Shown here piece by piece: positions 1-7,405 of a DNA stretch of 64,000 bases. Origin of the DNA: JBBDMU01 sp040905685 (GTDB lineage Bacteria > Bacteroidota > Rhodothermia > Balneolales > Natronogracilivirgulaceae); the NCBI GenBank assembly GCA_040905685.1, contig JBBDRB010000070.1, positions 1 to 64,000 of the forward strand, in the 5' to 3' direction. The notes beneath the pieces are model-generated. The model searched no databases, had not been told where the DNA came from, and saw only the letters and a list, made by a program, of their open reading frames with translations. Made by a program: the position numbers and the translations under genes. Numbering within the stretch: the first letter of the stretch is position 1; every line of letters starts with the position of its first letter.

Positions 1-4
1 AAAA

Positions 5-1102
5 ATGAAAGTGGCTCTACTCTTGAATATCATTGCCCCTTACCGGGTTCCTGTTTATGAACGAATAGCCAGGGAATTTGACTTGCGGATTATCATCACA
101 GGTATGGAAGATAACAGGATGGCGTGGGAAACGGCCTTTGAAGAACCTGTCAAGGATCTGATACATAAAGCCAGGGGATTTACAATAAGAAAAAAAGTTC
201 AATCCGGGAATGGGGTGTATGATTTCAGGTATTTACATATTCCTCTGGGAGGCATGGCGGAACTCAAGCGATTTAATCCTGATGCAATTATTTCAAGTGA
301 AATGGGATTAAGAACACTCATCGCCTTGATGTACGGGAAACTCAATAAGAAGCCGGTATGGATCTGGTGGGGAGGGTCGCTGCATACGGAAAAAAAAATC
401 GGTTTTCTAAGGAAACTCATCCGAAAGCTGGTTTGCCGCGTATCGGATCATTGGATCAGTTATGGCGAATCCTCTACAAAATATCTTTTAAATTTGGGAG
501 TTGAACGAAATAGTATCTTACAGATACAAAATTCTATAGATGAATTTATATACCTTAAAAGTAGCAAACCCCTTTATAATCCTGAAATCAAACCGGCGTT
601 ACTTTATGTGGGTCAGCTTATTGACAGAAAAGGAATTCCACAATTAATAAATACGGTTGCCGCACTCCAAGAGGAAGGCTTGTCATTTTCCCTATATCTG
701 GTCGGAGACGGACCAGAACGGGCTAAGTATGAACAACAAGCCAGTTCATTAAATGTTCAGCATATATATTTTCTGGGAAATAAAGCTCCGAGGGATCTGC
801 CCTCAGTTTATAAGAGCATGGACTGCTTTGTGCTCCCGACCCTCGAAGATGTATGGGGTCTTGTACTTAATGAGGCTATTTGGAGTAAATTGCCAGTTGT
901 TGCTTCATGCTATGCCGGGGCTACGGAGGAAATCATACCTGAGAAATATCGATTCGATCCTCTTGATAAATTGGAATTTCAGTCGGCCATCCGTAAAGCT
1001 GTAAGGGGGAATGTTCATCCCATTGATACGGAAAAGCTGTTGACCACCGAAGAAGTGGCCAGTAAAATTATCAATCGAATCAACAAGGAATTCATGATAT
1101 GA
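5..1102 (+). CDS. GT4-family glycosyltransferase
   Basis: Probable retaining glycosyltransferase that adds one sugar to a lipid-linked saccharide at the cytoplasmic face of the membrane. The N-terminal acceptor half begins with LLNIIAPYRVPVYE (residues 6-19). The C-terminal GT-B nucleotide-sugar half shows LLYVGQLIDRKG (199-210), GDGPER (234-239) and a D-x7-E donor motif in DVWGLVLNE (282-290). At 365 residues it is full length for GT4. The ATG at base 5 is the first in the window, so a slightly longer form cannot be excluded. Its stop overlaps the next start by four bases (ATGA), so the two are translated from one transcript. Donor and acceptor cannot be read from sequence. Confidence 0.85.
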   Translation: MKVALLLNIIAPYRVPVYERIAREFDLRIIITGMEDNRMAWETAFEEPVKDLIHKARGFTIRKKVQSGNGVYDFRYLHIPLGGMAELKRFNPDAIISSEMGLRTLIALMYGKLNKKPVWIWWGGSLHTEKKIGFLRKLIRKLVCRVSDHWISYGESSTKYLLNLGVERNSILQIQNSIDEFIYLKSSKPLYNPEIKPALLYVGQLIDRKGIPQLINTVAALQEEGLSFSLYLVGDGPERAKYEQQASSLNVQHIYFLGNKAPRDLPSVYKSMDCFVLPTLEDVWGLVLNEAIWSKLPVVASCYAGATEEIIPEKYRFDPLDKLEFQSAIRKAVRGNVHPIDTEKLLTTEEVASKIINRINKEFMI

Positions 1103-2295
1103 AGGTCCTTCTGGCTCATAATTATTATCAACAACCGGGCGGGGAAGATCAGGTTTTCCTGGCTGAAGGAACGTTACTGGAAGATCATGGCCATGATGTT
1201 GTACGCTATGTTTCTCATAATGATGAAATTAATCATTTAACCAGGTTTAGCCTGGCCAAAAAAACTATCTGGAATTTTACGAGTTATGTCGATCTTCTAA
1301 ACTTAATGCGTAAAGATGTACCTGATATTATCCATGTACACAATACCCTGCCGCTAATATCACCTTCAATTTACGATGCCGCATGGAAACTGGATATTCC
1401 CGTTGTCCAGACGCTTCATAACTATAGAAACTTGTGTCCTGCAGCTACTTTGTATCGGGATGGCCACATATGCAACGACTGCATAGGTAAAACTCTACCC
1501 TGGCCAGCCGTGTGGCACGGGTGTTACAGGCAAAACCGATTTCAAACCGCCGGAATAACAGCAAAATTAATGGTGCATAAAATTAAAGGTACATATAAAG
1601 ATAAAATAACTCAGTATATCTGTATGACCCGATTTAGCAGGGACAAATACGTGGAAGGTGGTTTCCCGCCTGATAAAATTAGTGTCAAGCCCCATTTCCT
1701 TTCTCGTGATCCTGGACCAGGGGATGGTAAAGGGGATTTCGCATTATTTGTGGGTCGCCTGGCCCCTGAAAAAGGAGTGTCAACCCTGTTGGATGCATGG
1801 GAGATAATGGATGGCTTAATGCCTCTCAAAGTGATCGGAGACGGTCCGATGGCACCCTATGTGAAAGAAAAAACGAACGGGATGAAGCAAGTTGATTGGC
1901 TGGGCCAATGTTCAAAGGATACGGTCCTTCACTTGATGGGGAAGGCTTCAGTCCTCATTGTACCTTCAGATTGTTATGAGACATTTGGATTGGTTGTAAT
2001 TGAAGCGTTTTCAAACGGAACACCGGTAATAGTTTCTGATATAGGCTCACTAGCTGAACTTGTAGATCACCAACGTACGGGTCTTAAATTCATTCCCGGT
2101 AATGCGGATGATCTGGCTGTAAAGGTCAAGTGGCTCTTATCAAACCAGTCCATGCAGGCGCAAATGAGAACGAACGCCAGGGCTGAATTTGAAGCTAAAT
2201 ATACTTCTGAAATAAACTATTATGAACTAATCGGCATCTATAAAAAAGCCATAGAAGAAAACAGAAGAAAAAAGAAACCCGCAAAAACTAAATGA
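1099..2295 (+). CDS. GT4-family glycosyltransferase with cysteine-rich insert
   Basis: Second GT-B glycosyltransferase of the polysaccharide locus. The N-terminal GGEDQVF (14-20) is typical of GT4 enzymes that begin with a GGxE loop. The donor domain starts at ALFVGRLAPEKG (215-226), has GDGP (247-250) and carries a canonical E-x7-E pair (Glu294 and Glu302, in ETFGLVVIE). A cluster of cysteines in the acceptor half (113, 125, 128 and 142, including CNDC) looks like a structural metal site seen in some capsule GT4 proteins; that reading is inference. It starts on ATGA overlapping the upstream stop and ends in ATGA shared with the next gene. The sugar specificity is unknown. Confidence 0.87.
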   Translation: MKVLLAHNYYQQPGGEDQVFLAEGTLLEDHGHDVVRYVSHNDEINHLTRFSLAKKTIWNFTSYVDLLNLMRKDVPDIIHVHNTLPLISPSIYDAAWKLDIPVVQTLHNYRNLCPAATLYRDGHICNDCIGKTLPWPAVWHGCYRQNRFQTAGITAKLMVHKIKGTYKDKITQYICMTRFSRDKYVEGGFPPDKISVKPHFLSRDPGPGDGKGDFALFVGRLAPEKGVSTLLDAWEIMDGLMPLKVIGDGPMAPYVKEKTNGMKQVDWLGQCSKDTVLHLMGKASVLIVPSDCYETFGLVVIEAFSNGTPVIVSDIGSLAELVDHQRTGLKFIPGNADDLAVKVKWLLSNQSMQAQMRTNARAEFEAKYTSEINYYELIGIYKKAIEENRRKKKPAKTK

Positions 2296-3059
2296 AAAAA
2301 TCCGACATACTGGGAGTCAAGGTCAGCAAATATAACCTTGAAGAGACAACATCATACCTCGCCCATTCCATTGACAGTGGCCAAAAAAAAAGGGTCTGTG
2401 TCACGCCTGTGAATTGCATATTGTGGGCAAAAAATAGCGATGCATTAAAACAAATATATAACTCAGCGGATTTGGTAGCGGCTGACGGAATGCCACTGAT
2501 ATGGGCTTCCAGGATATTGTCCAGACCGGTTAATGGCAGAGTAACGGGTCTGGACCTGTTGCCCGAGTTTTCTAAAATTGCAGCCAAAAAGAAATACACT
2601 TTTTTCTTTTTGGGTGCATCAGAGGGTGTGGCCAGCCGCCTGGCCTCAAAAGTGATGATGGAAAACCCCGGTCTTGAAGTGACAGGCACCTATTCACCCC
2701 CATTTGCGGAAAAATTCACCGGAGAGGAAAATCAAAAAATCGTTGACATGATTAACGCGGTCTCGCCCAATGTGCTGTGGGTCAGCCTGACGGCACCAAA
2801 ACAGGATTACTGGATTTATGAACATTTTAATAAACTAAATGTCAACATTGCTATTGGCATTGGAGCAGCCTTTGATGTTGGTGTTGGTGACATGAAAAGA
2901 GCACCCTTATGGATGCAGAAGCTCGGCATGGAATGGCTTTACAGGTTATATCAGGAACCTAAACGTCTATACAGGAGGTACTTAATAGAAGCGCCTGTTT
3001 TTATGCCCATGGTATTAAAACAGGTCTTAAAGGAGAAGATTAGCAAGCAAAAAAATTAG
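2292..3059 (+). CDS. WecG/TagA/CpsF family (GT26) glycosyltransferase
   Basis: GT26 enzymes transfer N-acetylmannosamine or an N-acetylmannosaminuronic acid-type sugar to an undecaprenyl-PP-linked acceptor, early in teichoic acid, enterobacterial common antigen or exopolysaccharide assembly. Seen here: ADGMPLIW (64-71) with the expected catalytic-type Asp65, the VTGLDLLP segment (84-91), FFLGASEGVA near 110 and the family's C-terminal arginine- and tyrosine-rich tail. The length of 255 residues is normal. It overlaps the preceding GT4 by four bases, so it is the third member of a coupled trio. With the sugar transferase that follows, it fits an exopolysaccharide unit; the actual sugar is not predictable. 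Confidence 0.88.
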   Translation: MKKSDILGVKVSKYNLEETTSYLAHSIDSGQKKRVCVTPVNCILWAKNSDALKQIYNSADLVAADGMPLIWASRILSRPVNGRVTGLDLLPEFSKIAAKKKYTFFFLGASEGVASRLASKVMMENPGLEVTGTYSPPFAEKFTGEENQKIVDMINAVSPNVLWVSLTAPKQDYWIYEHFNKLNVNIAIGIGAAFDVGVGDMKRAPLWMQKLGMEWLYRLYQEPKRLYRRYLIEAPVFMPMVLKQVLKEKISKQKN

Positions 3060-3185
3060 GCAACCGGATAAAATTTTAATATTAAGATTTATTAATAATT
3101 TTTAATATATTGAAGTAAATGTGATTAAAGATATCCGAAATTAACAGGCAGGGTTTACGCTTTGTTTGTGTAAAATTTGCTTTCT

Positions 3186-3968
3186 ATGAAAAATTCAGAT
3201 TATACACTGGTCATAGATGAACAAGATATACCCGGAGAAAAGAATTTCTATTCTGGTAATGGATCTTCCGAAACCACGTACCGTGTTCCAAAATCTGGTG
3301 CGTTAGCTAAGAGGGTTTTGGATGTTGCAGTGGGAATAACAGGTTTAATAAGTCTTTTCTTTATATACCCGTTTATTGCATTTGGAATTAAAATATCCTC
3401 TCACGGACCGGTACTGTTTAAGCAGGAGCGATCGGGCATTTATGGCACAAAGTTCACCTGTTATAAGTTTCGGACCATGCATGTTCACAGAAGTCTTAAA
3501 GATAATGGATTACCTGATATAGCCAATCATAAAGACGTCCGCATCTTCAGGTTCGGATCTTTTCTCAGAAATACATATCTGGATGAATTTCCCCAGTTTT
3601 ATAATGTGATTAAAGGTGACATGAGCGTTGTTGGACCCAGACCCTTTCCAGTCGGGGAACAACAGTATTGGAACCGTCGAATCACCAATTTTTCAGAACG
3701 CCTGATGGTTAAACCGGGGCTTACAGGACTGGCTCAGGTTGAAGGATATTCCGGCGGCACTTTTGAAATGGGCCTTATAAAAAAAAGGCTTGAGCTGGAT
3801 TTACGGTATATAGAAAAATCGGATTCCCATAATGATGTTAAGATCATTTACCTGACCTTTCTTCAAATGATCAAGAGTATTACGAAGTTCGGTGTTAATG
3901 ATAATATTCGACGTTCTTATAAAACAAGTGTGACCGAGCATTCTCAGCAATGCATGTCTAACTATTAA
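3186..3968 (+). CDS. Polyprenyl-phosphate sugar-1-phosphate transferase (bacterial sugar transferase)
   Basis: Monotopic phosphoglycosyl transferase that moves a sugar-1-phosphate from a nucleotide sugar to undecaprenyl phosphate, the first membrane step of a repeat unit. After about 40 disordered residues comes KRVLDVAVG, one membrane hairpin (roughly 45-66), then the cytosolic domain with LFKQERSG, CYKFRTMH, LDEFPQFYNVIKGD (holding the catalytic Asp-Glu pair of the family) and MSVVGPRPF. I chose the ATG at 3186 over a TTG nine bases upstream. The 117-base gap before it is AT-rich. A predicted length of 260 residues places it in the short WbaP-C/PglC-like class. It closes the polysaccharide locus. 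Confidence 0.9.
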   Translation: MKNSDYTLVIDEQDIPGEKNFYSGNGSSETTYRVPKSGALAKRVLDVAVGITGLISLFFIYPFIAFGIKISSHGPVLFKQERSGIYGTKFTCYKFRTMHVHRSLKDNGLPDIANHKDVRIFRFGSFLRNTYLDEFPQFYNVIKGDMSVVGPRPFPVGEQQYWNRRITNFSERLMVKPGLTGLAQVEGYSGGTFEMGLIKKRLELDLRYIEKSDSHNDVKIIYLTFLQMIKSITKFGVNDNIRRSYKTSVTEHSQQCMSNY

Positions 3969-4047
3969 GAGACTACGTCTTTATTAAGATGAACCCAGAT
4001 TGGTTTGCATGCAACAGGTCTCTGCTATACTATATATTAGATAAATT

Positions 4048-4133
4048 TATTTGAATATATTATAATATTTTAATATTATATCAAACCACTGTATTACATT
4101 CATTTAACTGTAATTACAGGTTATATTCAAATA
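4048..4133. repeat. Nested AT-rich inverted repeats upstream of the pilin-like gene
   Basis: Outer arms of 12 bases, TATTTGAATATA at 4048-4059 and its exact reverse complement at 4122-4133, enclose a second perfect repeat, TATAATATT at 4061-4069 and AATATTATA at 4072-4080. Read directly from the sequence. The element fills most of the 188-base space between the sugar transferase and the gene at 4157 and ends 23 bases before that start. It could be a regulator site, an RNA fold or a terminator for the polysaccharide operon. Confidence 0.6.
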
Positions 4134-4156
4134 GTTTATATATAGGAGTATATAAT

Positions 4157-4603
4157 ATGGGCCAGCAACAGTTATTGCTTGTTATACTCGTGACCATTCT
4201 TGTGGGAATTGCCACCATAGTAGCTATCAATGTCTTTGGAACAGCCGCTGAAAGCGGAAACCGGGACGCCGTGCGACAGGATTTACTGCATGGGGTAACT
4301 TCAGCCCAGGCTTTGCATGCCAAGCCTCTGATGTTTGATGGTGCGGAACAGGATTTTACCAATGTTGAAGGTACCCTGATAGAAAGATTAGGCCTTACCA
4401 TCACCCAAAACTATGGAGAAGACGGGGATGACTGGGGCAATGAAAACGGCATCTACACCATAGACGGAGCCGTGACCTCGGATAAGTTTTCCATCAGAGG
4501 CACTCCCAGCAGCGGAGGCGACGATATAATGGCCATCGTATGCAGAGATGATAACAGGCAATGGCATGTGGTCATGGGTGAGAGTCCGGTTGATCCATGC
4601 TAG
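4157..4603 (+). CDS. Small pilin-like protein with N-terminal membrane helix
   Basis: A 148-residue protein of unknown function. Residues about 5-27 form one hydrophobic helix immediately after MGQQQ, followed by a short amphipathic stretch (AAESGNRDAVRQDL) and a soluble, acidic, glycine-rich domain. That layout matches type IV pilin or pseudopilin subunits with a very short leader, but there is no glutamate at mature position 5 and no obvious G-F cleavage site, so the assignment is inference. An AGGAG sequence (about 4145-4149) sits eight bases before the ATG, stronger than for most genes here. Two cysteines (in IVCRD and at the C-terminus) could form a C-terminal disulfide loop as in pilins. 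No assembly genes are nearby. Confidence 0.6.
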   Translation: MGQQQLLLVILVTILVGIATIVAINVFGTAAESGNRDAVRQDLLHGVTSAQALHAKPLMFDGAEQDFTNVEGTLIERLGLTITQNYGEDGDDWGNENGIYTIDGAVTSDKFSIRGTPSSGGDDIMAIVCRDDNRQWHVVMGESPVDPC

Positions 4604-4687
4604 CTGAACTCATTTAAGTTTCAATTTTCCTTTCCCTCACAGCCAAATTATCTTTATTATAAGAAGAATTTAATTACTGGCTGATTT

Positions 4688-5569
4688 ATGAGTAACTATG
4701 TATTTAAAGAAAGCTTTGCCGGCTTTAAGCGTGCCAAACTGGCGGCTTTTACCTCGGTCACGGCCCTGACCATCTCCGTCCTGCTGTTGGGCGTGCTGGC
4801 CCGGTTCGCCTTCAATGCCCTGGAAGTGGGTCAGTCCCTGCGTTCGGATATCGATGTGGAGGTTTTCCTGATGGATATGGAGGAGTCCCGCATCGAATCG
4901 CTTCGAACCGAGTTTGCGGGTTTTGAGCCTGTGGAAGCCGTGCATTATATCAGCAAGGACAGCGCCGCGGTGATCTTTCAGGAACAGTTCGGTACCGAAG
5001 GGCTGAGCCTGGCCAATCTTGGTTTTTTGCCGGCCTCCCTGAAACTGCAGATCCACGATGAAGTTGAAACCGGGGTTATAGTGGAAATGGTGGGTGAGAT
5101 CCAAAACTACCGCGGGGTCGATGAGGTCACTTTCAACAGCCAATTGCTGGAGCTGCTGGAAGAACGAATGGACGTGGTGATCAGCGCAGGCAGCGGGATC
5201 GCCCTGCTGGTGCTGCTGACGGCCCTGATCCTGGTATTCAACACCATCCGGCTGACCATTTATGCCAAGCGCGGACTGATAAAAGCCATGAAGCTGGTGG
5301 GGGCCACCAACGGTTTCATCCGCAGGCCTTTTTTGCTGGAAGGGGTATTTCAGGGCGTTTTGGCCGGCATCATCGCCATTTCCCTGCAATGGCTGATCTT
5401 CAGGTGGATCGTGCCCCATTATATTCCCCAGTTCGGGGTTTTGTCCTGGCCCATGGGCCACTGGCATTATCTGACCGGAGCCATGGTTCTGGTGGCCATG
5501 ATCATGGGCTACTTCGGAAGCAGCTGGGCCTCCCGTAAGTTCATCAGGGAAAGCACGGTGAGCAACTAA
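4688..5569 (+). CDS. ftsX: Cell-division ABC transporter permease FtsX
   Basis: FtsX is the membrane half of FtsEX, which uses ATP hydrolysis by FtsE to switch on septal peptidoglycan hydrolases at the divisome. The 293-residue protein shows the FtsX layout: a cytoplasmic start, a first helix (about 19-40), a periplasmic domain of about 120 residues rich in Glu and Asp, then three helices (about 160-185, 215-240 and 262-282). The segment IYAKRGLIKAMKLVGATNGF is characteristic of the family. ftsE is not next to it, so it must be encoded elsewhere. Its stop codon overlaps that of the convergent fur gene by four bases. Confidence 0.92.
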   Translation: MSNYVFKESFAGFKRAKLAAFTSVTALTISVLLLGVLARFAFNALEVGQSLRSDIDVEVFLMDMEESRIESLRTEFAGFEPVEAVHYISKDSAAVIFQEQFGTEGLSLANLGFLPASLKLQIHDEVETGVIVEMVGEIQNYRGVDEVTFNSQLLELLEERMDVVISAGSGIALLVLLTALILVFNTIRLTIYAKRGLIKAMKLVGATNGFIRRPFLLEGVFQGVLAGIIAISLQWLIFRWIVPHYIPQFGVLSWPMGHWHYLTGAMVLVAMIMGYFGSSWASRKFIRESTVSN

Positions 5570-6033
5570 ACCGTTGTATCATCGGTGCATTTATTGCAGG
5601 TACCGTGGAACTGCAACGAATGGCCGGTAATCCTGAAGTTGTGGATCCGCTCCATCAGCGTTTTGATCTCATGGATCCTGGGATCACAGAATTCCATGAC
5701 CGTTCCGCACTTTTTGCATATGATATGATCGTGCTGACGGAAGGCATACGCCCGCTCGTAGGAGGACTGTTTTTTTCCGAAGTTATGGCGCTGCACCAGG
5801 TTGCATTCAACCAGGATCTCAAGGGTGTTGTACACGGTCGCCCTCGATACGCTGGTTCCCTTCTTTTTGATCCGGAAGTACATGTCATCGGCATCAAAAT
5901 GGCCGTCGGCTTTATAAATCTCTTCCAGGACGGTGAACCGTTCGGGGGTCTGCCGATGGTTTTTTTCCTTCAGATATCCCCGGAAGATGGTTTTGACTTC
6001 GTTGATTAATTCTTTGCCGGCAGGTACAGCCAT
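5566..6033 (-). CDS. fur: Fur-family metal-dependent transcriptional regulator
   Basis: Fur-type repressor that senses Fe(II) or a related metal and blocks promoters of uptake genes. The winged helix lies at about 30-85 (RQTPERFTVLEEIY, then SRATVYNTLEIL). The dimerisation domain has the metal-site HDH (101-103) and two structural zinc pairs, CKKC (106-109) and CNKC (146-149). Glu114, in VMEF, occupies the place where PerR proteins carry their oxidisable Asp, which favours a Fur-like rather than peroxide-sensing role; this is inference from family alignments recalled by eye. A Fur-box-like palindrome lies 8-22 bases before the ATG, suggesting autoregulation. Its 3' end overlaps ftsX. Confidence 0.93.
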   Translation of the reverse strand: MAVPAGKELINEVKTIFRGYLKEKNHRQTPERFTVLEEIYKADGHFDADDMYFRIKKKGTSVSRATVYNTLEILVECNLVQRHNFGKKQSSYERAYAFRQHDHIICKKCGTVMEFCDPRIHEIKTLMERIHNFRITGHSLQFHGTCNKCTDDTTV

Positions 6034-6040
6034 AGTGTGA

Positions 6041-6055
6041 TTTTAATGATTATGC
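6041..6055 (-). promoter_or_regulatory. Candidate Fur/PerR box at the fur promoter
   Basis: The 15 bases on the plus strand match the 7-1-7 Fur consensus TGATAATNATTATCA at 10 of 14 specified positions, and the PerR-type version at 11 of 14. The core TAATGATTA (6044-6052) is a perfect palindrome. It sits between 8 and 22 bases upstream of the fur start codon, where binding would block transcription or initiation. Consensus from established Fur work; the site itself is untested. Confidence 0.5.
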
Positions 6056-6155
6056 AGTAATATAGTAAAGTGAATGATGAAAAGCGTGAAAAGTCGGCCA
6101 TCAGAGTTCCAACGTGAAACCGTTGGTTTTATTAAATCTAATCGACGATAATACG

Positions 6156-7313
6156 CTAGGCCGTTTCCAGCATCCGGTGTACAATGGCATCCAGCTTATC
6201 GAGGGTGTAGTCTATTTCTTCCTCTGTGTTGCTTTTACCCAGGCTGAAGCGGAGGCTGGACTTGGCGGTCGGCGTGACCATGCCCAGGGCCATCAGGACA
6301 TGGGAAGCTTCAACAGCGCCCGAGGTGCAGGCCGACCCGTTGGAACAGCAAATTCCCTCCACATCCAGGTTCAGCAGCAGCATTTCCCCATCCAGGGCTT
6401 TGCCGTCATCCAAAGGGAAGGACAGGTTAACGATGTTATAGATGCCGCTATGGGGATTGCCGTTGAAGGCCACCAGCTCAGGGAAGCGTTCTTTCAGTCC
6501 GCTTACCATGCGCTGCTGCAGTTTTTTAATATGTTCCCTGTTCGGTCCCATTTCGGCAACAGCCAGATCGAGTGCTTTGCCAAAACCGACGATGCCCGGC
6601 ACATTCAGCGTCCCTCCGCGCCGTTTGCGTTCCTGGGAGCCCCCCTCCATCCAGGGCTTCCAGTCAGAGCCTCCCCGCACATATAAAGCGCCCATCCCTT
6701 TCGGGCCGTATATTTTGTGTCCGCTGATGCTCAAAAAATCCACCCCAAGCTCATCCACGTTGACGGGTATCTTGCCGACACTTTGTACGGTGTCGGAATG
6801 AAGGAGAACGTTTTTCTCACGACAAACTTTTGCAATCTCACCCAGGGGATTAACGGCGCCGATCTCATTGTTAACATGGATCAGAGAAACCAGGGCGGTA
6901 TCTTCGGTAATGGCTTCTTCGACCTGGGCCGGCGTTACCGAACCTGTTGGTTTGCAGTTAAGGTAGGTAGCCCTGATGCCGGAACGGCGGCCGTTCTGTA
7001 TGGGATGCAAAACGGCGTGGTGCTCTACCCGTGAGGTTACGATATGCCGTTTATCCGTAGCTCCCAATACACCCTTGATAATGCTGTTGTTGCTTTCCGT
7101 TCCGCCGCTGGTGAAAATGATCTCCGAGGTTTCGGCGCCAATGTGGCGGGCGATCCTTTCCCGGGCCTCTTCGACAGCTACGGCAGCCTGACGGCCGGGG
7201 CTGTGTATGGAAGACGCATTGCCGAAATTTTCGGTCAGGAAAGGCATCATAGCCTCAAGAACCCGAGGATCGAGCGCGGTTGTTGCAGCATTATCAAGGT
7301 AAACGGATTTCAT
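6156..7313 (-). CDS. Cysteine desulfurase (NifS/IscS family)
   Basis: PLP enzyme that removes sulfur from L-cysteine as a persulfide for Fe-S clusters and thiolated tRNA. The start MKSVYLDNAATT is the family signature. SGHKIYGPKG carries the PLP lysine, and CSNGSACTSG carries the catalytic cysteine loop; the final segment SSLRFSLGKSNTEEEID is typical. I chose the ATG at 7313 rather than a GTG nine bases further out, because the protein then begins exactly at the conserved N-terminus. It follows dusB on the minus strand after 92 bases holding an inverted repeat. No iscU or suf genes adjoin it, so which scaffold it serves is unknown. Confidence 0.93.
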   Translation of the reverse strand: MKSVYLDNAATTALDPRVLEAMMPFLTENFGNASSIHSPGRQAAVAVEEARERIARHIGAETSEIIFTSGGTESNNSIIKGVLGATDKRHIVTSRVEHHAVLHPIQNGRRSGIRATYLNCKPTGSVTPAQVEEAITEDTALVSLIHVNNEIGAVNPLGEIAKVCREKNVLLHSDTVQSVGKIPVNVDELGVDFLSISGHKIYGPKGMGALYVRGGSDWKPWMEGGSQERKRRGGTLNVPGIVGFGKALDLAVAEMGPNREHIKKLQQRMVSGLKERFPELVAFNGNPHSGIYNIVNLSFPLDDGKALDGEMLLLNLDVEGICCSNGSACTSGAVEASHVLMALGMVTPTAKSSLRFSLGKSNTEEEIDYTLDKLDAIVHRMLETA

Positions 7314-7341
7314 AAATTGCACGTATTTTTACAGGGTTAAC

Positions 7342-7368
7342 GGAAAAAATATAGCCAACATTTTTTCC
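7342..7368 (-). terminator. Perfect inverted repeat between dusB and the cysteine desulfurase gene
   Basis: Arms GGAAAAAAT (7342-7350) and ATTTTTTCC (7360-7368) are exact complements around a nine-base loop. On the minus strand the right arm ends in a run of T, which resembles a weak terminator or attenuator after dusB. The stem is A/T-rich, so stability is modest. It lies 29 bases upstream of the desulfurase ATG. Confidence 0.4.
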
Positions 7369-7405
7369 AACAAACAGGTTCGGTGAAATTTTAGCATGCA
7401 AGCTT

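Noticed and set aside
4670..5467. A 265-codon minus-strand frame opposite ftsX
   Set aside because: Rich in His, Gln and Gly with no domain pattern; the plus-strand FtsX is well supported.
6109..6130. Hairpin CCAACG/CGTTGG followed by TTTT
   Set aside because: Looks like a plus-strand terminator, but no plus-strand gene ends nearby; the stem is only six bases.
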